Assembly (NCBI GenBank): GCA_030248195.1
Contig: JASAND010017590.1
Coordinates: 1 to 64,000, forward strand
DNA: 64,000 nucleotides
Direction of reading: 5' to 3'
From: Trissonchulus latispiculum
Lineage: Eukaryota; Nematoda; Enoplea; Enoplida; Ironidae
Position numbers and translations under genes: made by a program. The notes under the pieces are model-generated. The model was not told the origin of the DNA, searched no databases, and worked only from the letters and a program-made list of their open reading frames with translations. Positions within the stretch are counted from its first letter, which is position 1; each line of letters opens with the position of its first letter. This document shows positions 63,906 to 64,000 of the stretch, in pieces.

Positions 63906-64000
63906 AAAGAAATTTGCACGCTATGTTTGTATGCTGAAGCTCGCAACAGACGCACATTGAACCAACTGACTAGTTGTGTTTTCGAGCTTTAGAACACAAA

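Overview
The window is nuclear DNA from an animal, almost certainly an invertebrate. The genes are split by many introns with clear GT-AG borders, and they encode animal families: a Cys-loop receptor and DEG/ENaC channels. Introns and intergenic DNA are packed with small inverted-repeat transposons, a CR1-like LINE, a Ty3/gypsy remnant and long runs of G or C. I cannot name the phylum from sequence alone.

Genes, all on the + strand: (1) about 3.1-17.1 kb, a 20-exon gene whose spliced frame stays open for 948 codons, with a degenerate EF-hand half followed by a complete PPP-family serine/threonine phosphatase domain; (2) 34.4-40.7 kb, an 8-exon anion-type Cys-loop receptor subunit (416 aa model); (3) 45.7-52.1 kb and (4) 58.4-62.6 kb, two tandem DEG/ENaC sodium-channel subunits with the same four-exon layout. 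The fourth gene carries an apparent one-base frameshift in exon 1. The receptor and the two channels are all expected at the plasma membrane of excitable cells. Nothing in the sequence shows that they are co-regulated.

Mobile DNA: 1-3 kb is a G/C-tract repeat block. 17-30 kb is gene-free, with a TTAGGGCAC-ended element, tRNA-like pieces, a dead CR1-like LINE, and a 1.7 kb element with GGTTTAA-repeat ends that itself hosts a TTAA-flanked element. 29.9-34.4 kb is two TTAA-flanked elements back to back; the second contains a 26 x 24 bp minisatellite and a 1.4 kb near-palindrome and ends exactly at the predicted start of the Cys-loop gene. 36.3 kb holds a 413 bp foldback element with a 7 bp target duplication. 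44.7, 53.6 and 55.5 kb hold hAT-like miniature elements full of CCCGA or GGCCC pentamers. 48.8-51.1 kb is another TTAA pair inside a channel intron. The right edge holds a decayed Ty3/gypsy integrase on the minus strand and the start of a second foldback copy.

All gene models were spliced by eye from junctions and reading frame; the agreement of phase across every junction is the main check. No database search was possible.
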